Below the pieces are notes generated by a model, which saw only the letters and a list, made by a program, of their open reading frames with translations, did not search any database and had not been told where the DNA came from. Both the position numbers and the translations under genes were made by a program. A stretch of 64,000 nucleotides of DNA from Sedimentibacter acidaminivorans (GTDB taxonomy: Bacteria > Bacillota > Clostridia > Tissierellales > Sedimentibacteraceae), in contig NZ_JAGGKS010000004.1 in NCBI RefSeq assembly GCF_017873955.1, forward strand, positions 243,944 through 307,943. The letters are read 5' to 3'. Shown piece after piece: positions 60,608 to 64,000 of this stretch. Each line of letters starts with the position of its first letter. The first letter of the stretch is position 1.

Positions 60608-60657
60608 AAAAATCATAATATTAAACAATAGAGGGGGACTTTACTTAATAATATTTA

Positions 60658-61131
60658 TTAACTATTGCTGTTTTGTAAATATTTCTTCATATATATATTA
60701 TAAATTTCAGGATTATCATTAATAAAGAAAATAAAATTATTCATTTTTTCAATTGTTTCCTCATTTATTGCATGTTCTATTTTTTCTGTTTGTTCTAGCA
60801 AGTTATGATTTACGCCAATCAATTTCATAAAATTTGATATAACTTCATGTCTATACAATAAATATTTTCCTATTTCTATTCCCTTTTCCGTTAAATTAAC
60901 ATATCCATATCTCTCATAATTTACATATCCCAATTTAGAAAGCTTTTTTATCATTTTTGTTGATGACGGAGGTTGCACATTTAAGGCGCCTGATAACTCA
61001 TTTACTCTAACATTATTTTTTTCGCACGATAATCTATAAATCATTTCTATGTAATCTTCCATTGAAGGAGATAATGATTTTTCATTATTCAAACTATACC
61101 CTCTAAAAGTATAAAAATTACTATCATTCAT
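60658..61131 (-). CDS. DtxR/MntR-family metal-dependent repressor
   Basis: This 157-residue protein has an N-terminal winged helix (SPSMEDYIEMIYRLS, VRVNELSGALNVQPPSSTKMIKKL, about residues 22-70) and a dimerisation domain with YRHEVISNFMKLIGVN and KIEHAINEETIEKM, which hold the metal-binding His and Glu residues of the family. It lacks an SH3-like third domain, like MntR and short IdeR forms. It is divergent from feoAB, so ferrous iron is the most likely co-repressor metal; manganese is the alternative. GGGTG precedes the ATG. Confidence 0.92.
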   Translation of the reverse strand: MNDSNFYTFRGYSLNNEKSLSPSMEDYIEMIYRLSCEKNNVRVNELSGALNVQPPSSTKMIKKLSKLGYVNYERYGYVNLTEKGIEIGKYLLYRHEVISNFMKLIGVNHNLLEQTEKIEHAINEETIEKMNNFIFFINDNPEIYNIYMKKYLQNSNS

Positions 61132-61303
61132 AATATCACCCTTAAATTATTTACACTTAACTATATATTATGCTATAAAAAAAATAATATGATTTTTAGA
61201 CATAGTTTCAGCTAAATCTAAATTACATTAACACTACATCCCCACTATCACTATAAATATCTTATTTTTTTTTCATATAATTTCGTGCGCAATGTGTCAA
61301 ATT

Positions 61304-61348
61304 TTGAATTTCTTCATAATATAAGTTATGATTGTTAGCTAAGGCTAA
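61304..61348 (+). promoter_or_regulatory. feoAB promoter with a palindromic operator at the start site
   Basis: TTGAAT (61304-61309), 17-base spacer and TATGAT (61327-61332) form a promoter. TTAGC-TAAG-GCTAA (61335-61348) follows directly and would cover the transcription start. Its TTAGCTAAGGCTAA core resembles DtxR/IdeR-type boxes (TTAGGTTAGSCTAACCTAA), fitting repression by the divergent regulator when iron is present. Confidence 0.65.
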
Positions 61349-61413
61349 AATATTTGTTTAGCTATATATTAATGCTACAAACTAAATTTGATTTTAATAG
61401 GAGTGAAATATAT

Positions 61414-61635
61414 ATGAAAAAACTATCCGATGCAAAAGTAGGAGATTATGTAAAAGTAATACAAAATGATGCTCAAGATTCTTTAAAAGAAAGATTTCTC
61501 GCACTTGGATTAACAAATGGTGCTAATATAGAAGTATTAAGAAATGGACCCAAAAACAATTTAACCGTTTTTAGAATAAGAGGTGCCATGATTGCTCTAA
61601 GAAAAGAAGAATCAAAATACATTGAGATTATTTAG
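61414..61635 (+). CDS. feoA: Ferrous iron transport protein FeoA
   Basis: This 73-residue SH3-like protein assists FeoB. It shows KLSDAKVGDYVKVIQ at the start, RFLALGLTNGANIEVLRNGP (about residues 28-47) and RGAMIALRKEESKYIEI at the end, all typical of FeoA. The frame is open for 20 more codons upstream, but AGGAG precedes the ATG at 61414. It lies 16 bases before feoB under an iron-type operator. Confidence 0.95.
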   Translation: MKKLSDAKVGDYVKVIQNDAQDSLKERFLALGLTNGANIEVLRNGPKNNLTVFRIRGAMIALRKEESKYIEII

Positions 61636-61651
61636 TTAGGAGGGATTTATA

Positions 61652-63757
61652 TTGGGACTGACAGCACAATCTACTAAAAAGGAATCAATGGAAGATATAT
61701 TTAATGTTAGTAAAGGAGATAACAAATATATAATTGCACTAGCTGGTAACCCAAACACTGGAAAAAGCACTGTATTTAATTATTTAACAGGTCTTAGACA
61801 GCATACAGGCAATTGGCCTGGTAAAACGGTTGTTAACGCTAGAGGCGAATACAAATACAACAATCAGAACTATATAATGGTTGATTTACCTGGGACATAT
61901 TCACTATTTACCTCTTCAAAGGATGAAGAGGTTGCAAGGGATTTTATATGTTATGGCAACCATGATGCCGTTGTTGTTGTTGCAGATGCAACTTGCTTAG
62001 AAAGAAATTTAAACCTTGCCTTTCAAATTTCAGAACTTACAAACAATGTTATACTTTGTGTAAATTTAATTGATGAAGCTAAAAAAAAGAATATTACTAT
62101 TGACAAAGAAGGACTAGAAAAAGAACTAGGTATACCTATAGTCCTAACTGCTGCAAGAAATGGCACAGGAATGAAAGACTTGCAAGAGAAAATAGAAGAA
62201 TTAGTTACAAATAAACAATCATATAAACCAAACATAATAAAATATGATAAAGAAATAGAAAATTATGTTAATGAATTAACACCTTATTTAGAAAAATTAG
62301 GCGTTTCTAAAGTTAGATGGACTGCACTGAGACTTATAGATAGTGATACTGACATATTTTATCACAATTCAGATAACCTGCTAACTAAATCACAAGCTCT
62401 TGAAATAAATAATTCGCTCAACCTAAATATAAACAAACACGAAACAAGGGAAAAAATATCTGAAAAAAATTATAATTACGCAAAAATAATAAAAGAAAAA
62501 TATGTAACAGAAGATTTTAAAAAAATGAATAGAGATAAAAAAATAGATGATGTAATAACATCAAAGTTATTTGGTTTACCAATCATGCTAGGTCTATTAG
62601 GTTTAGTATTTTGGATTACAATTCAAGGTGCTAACATACCATCACAAATATTAGCTGAAATATTATTTGCATTTCAAGAAAAATTAACTATGTGGTTTAC
62701 TGCATTAGGTGTTTCTGAATTTATACATGGCGTTTTAGTGCTTGGATTATATAGAACCTTAGCTTGGGTTGTTTCTGTAATGCTTCCTCCAATGGCAATA
62801 TTTTTCCCTATGTTTACACTTCTTGAAGACTTAGGTTATTTGCCTAGAGTAGCATTTAATTTAGACCATATGTTTAAAAAGGCATGTGCTCATGGGAAAC
62901 AATCGCTCACAATGTGCATGGGGTTTGGCTGTAATGCAGCTGGTGTAATTGGATGTAGAATTATTGAATCTCCTAGAGAAAGGGTAATTGCCATTTTAAC
63001 AAACAATTTTGTTCCATGTAATGGTAGATTTCCAACACTTTTAGCTATATCAACTGCTTTTTTTTCAGCTTCTAATACTCAAACAGGGAAAAGTATAATA
63101 CCTGCATTCTTTATAACTCTCATGGTTATAATAGGTGTTTGCATAACATTGTTAGTATCATACTTATTATCAAAGACTATGCTGAAGGGAGTACCTTCTA
63201 CATTTACTTTAGAACTACCACCATATAGAGCACCTCAAGTTGGAAGAATATTGTATTCATCTATTATCGATAGAACCATATTCGTTCTTTCTCGTGCTGT
63301 AGTCATTGCTGCCCCTGCTGGAGCAGTAACATGGCTATTAGCTAATATTTATATAGGAGATGCAAGCATCCTAATTCATGTATCTAATTTTCTAGACCCA
63401 CTTGCTCGTGTCATAGGTCTTGATGGATTTATTCTCATGGCTTTCATAGTAGGTCTTCCTGCAAATGAAATTGTTCTACCTGTTTTATTAATGGGATATC
63501 TTTCAACAGGAACACTTACTGATTTTCCGAGTATAGAATACTTAAGAGAAATCCTTATAAGTAATGGTTGGACCTATCTAACAGCACTTAATGTGATGCT
63601 ATTTAGTTTATTACATTGGCCCTGCTCCACAACTCTTTGGACTATAAAAAAAGAAACGGGCAGCATTAAATGGACTGTTGTTGCATTTTTGTTACCAACA
63701 TCAATTGCATTCATTGTTTGTTTCATAACAGCAAATTTTTATAACTTGGTATTTTGA
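61652..63757 (+). CDS. feoB: Ferrous iron transporter FeoB
   Basis: This 701-residue protein imports Fe(II). The N-terminal G domain has GNPNTGKS (residues 32-39), a switch-I region GNWPGKTV, DLPGTYSL, NLID (138-141) and a G5-like TAARNGTG. A helical GDI-like spacer (about 215-305) leads into a membrane domain with about eight to ten helices and two Gate motifs, including MGFGCNAAGVIGCRIIESPRER-like sequence with the conserved Cys, NNFVPCNGRFP, and GLPANEIVLPVLLMGYLS. The start codon is TTG, seven bases after GGAGGG. There is no fused FeoC. Confidence 0.96.
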   Translation: MGLTAQSTKKESMEDIFNVSKGDNKYIIALAGNPNTGKSTVFNYLTGLRQHTGNWPGKTVVNARGEYKYNNQNYIMVDLPGTYSLFTSSKDEEVARDFICYGNHDAVVVVADATCLERNLNLAFQISELTNNVILCVNLIDEAKKKNITIDKEGLEKELGIPIVLTAARNGTGMKDLQEKIEELVTNKQSYKPNIIKYDKEIENYVNELTPYLEKLGVSKVRWTALRLIDSDTDIFYHNSDNLLTKSQALEINNSLNLNINKHETREKISEKNYNYAKIIKEKYVTEDFKKMNRDKKIDDVITSKLFGLPIMLGLLGLVFWITIQGANIPSQILAEILFAFQEKLTMWFTALGVSEFIHGVLVLGLYRTLAWVVSVMLPPMAIFFPMFTLLEDLGYLPRVAFNLDHMFKKACAHGKQSLTMCMGFGCNAAGVIGCRIIESPRERVIAILTNNFVPCNGRFPTLLAISTAFFSASNTQTGKSIIPAFFITLMVIIGVCITLLVSYLLSKTMLKGVPSTFTLELPPYRAPQVGRILYSSIIDRTIFVLSRAVVIAAPAGAVTWLLANIYIGDASILIHVSNFLDPLARVIGLDGFILMAFIVGLPANEIVLPVLLMGYLSTGTLTDFPSIEYLREILISNGWTYLTALNVMLFSLLHWPCSTTLWTIKKETGSIKWTVVAFLLPTSIAFIVCFITANFYNLVF

Positions 63758-63881
63758 TATTACATCTTTTAATTATTGTATAAAACACTTATTCTTTGAG
63801 TTCAAAAATTTTTGAAATCAACCTTCACTAAGTTATGTTTTTCTTCAACATAAATAATAAAAAAACCATATCAATATAAAA

Positions 63882-64000
63882 TGTACCCTTTGTCAAGGAC
63901 AATTTAAAAAAGACTATGCAACATCAAGAAGATGATTTCTGTATTGAACAGGAGTCATCTTTTTTAGTCCCCATTGATATCTAAAGTTATTGCAATAAAT
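63882..64000 (-). mobile_element. Right end of an IS3-family element (IS150-like), truncated by the window
   Basis: The terminal repeat probably begins at 63882 with TGTACCCTTTGTCAAGGACA, which resembles the IS150 terminal repeat as I recall it, and the transposase C-terminus lies 32 bases inside. The rest of the element is outside the window, so direct target repeats cannot be checked. Confidence 0.7.
63914..64000 (-). CDS. IS3-family transposase (OrfB), C-terminal end only
   Basis: Only the last 28 codons are present, ending at TAG. The peptide reads IYCNNFRYQWGLKKMTPVQY and continues RNHLLDVA. The YxNxxRxQxxLKxMTPxQYR pattern is the conserved tail of the DDE integrase domain in IS3-family OrfB proteins of the IS150 subgroup. 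It points away from feoB and lies about 155 bases after it. Whether the element is intact cannot be judged. Confidence 0.85.
   Translation of the reverse strand: MYCNNFRYQWGLKKMTPVQYRNHLLDVA

Noticed and set aside
1..64000. CRISPR arrays, tRNA or rRNA genes, prophage or conjugative genes
   Set aside because: I looked for regularly spaced repeats, cloverleaf ends with CCA-adjacent TTCGA loops, and phage or plasmid protein families on both strands. None was seen apart from the insertion-sequence end at the right edge.

Overview
The window is AT-rich DNA of an anaerobic, endospore-forming Clostridia/Tissierellia-type Firmicute. The evidence is consistent low-GC codon use, a GerMN spore-germination lipoprotein, Rex, a glutamate dehydrogenase of the amino-acid-fermenting type, a selenium-hydroxylase-like split molybdenum enzyme, FeoAB, an L-box lysine riboswitch and Shine-Dalgarno-led genes with several TTG starts. 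I cannot name the species. No rRNA, tRNA or CRISPR array was seen. Most genes lie on the minus strand.

Layout. 1-5.1 kb: a molybdenum hydroxylase operon in FAD / FeS / large-Mo / medium-Mo order (as in ndhFSLM), cut by the window start, behind a sigma-54 promoter, two enhancer sites and its own activator. 5.2-9.1 kb: glutamate dehydrogenase, Rex, and an AtoE-type short-chain fatty-acid transporter. 9.4-19.5 kb: an orphan NMT1-type binding protein, GerMN lipoprotein, ABC-F protein with a leader peptide, amino-acid permease, an HD-domain gene broken by one nonsense codon, PgeF, an RluA-type pseudouridine synthase and a MocR regulator. 19.5-35 kb: a catabolic island with two AcoR-type sigma-54 activators, the acetoin-dehydrogenase-type complex (E1alpha, E1beta, E2, E3), a TRAP transporter, a PPC/DUF296 protein, lipoate-protein ligase and an AEC carrier. 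35-45.6 kb: COG2509 flavoprotein, SprT-like and PrsW-type metallopeptidases, a TetR-controlled MacB-like exporter, YbaK, DUF1294, TrmB and an UPF0316 membrane protein. 45.6-51.7 kb: a flavin reductase and lysine synthesis (aminotransferase, lysC, dapH, dapB, dapA) with a lysine riboswitch. 52-64 kb: ClpE-like unfoldase, DegV with a FabT-like MarR regulator, DNA repair genes, GNAT, a NitT/TauT-type ABC pair lacking a binding protein, a DtxR-family regulator, FeoAB, and the end of an IS3-family element.

How the genes work together. Four good -24/-12 promoters (GG-N10-GC) and three sigma-54 activators share one design: activator gene, palindrome or repeat at its 3' end, sigma-54 promoter, catabolic operon. 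The TRAP promoter and the promoter in front of the second AcoR-type activator share a near-identical 19-bp upstream element, suggesting one activator drives both. That second activator (32925-34913) has lost both arginine-finger positions and has an altered GAFTGA loop, so it probably cannot drive sigma-54 transcription alone. It may be a repressor or a partner in a mixed hexamer with the neighbouring intact activator. I regard this paired arrangement over an acetoin-dehydrogenase/TRAP/lipoate island as the most novel candidate system in the window.
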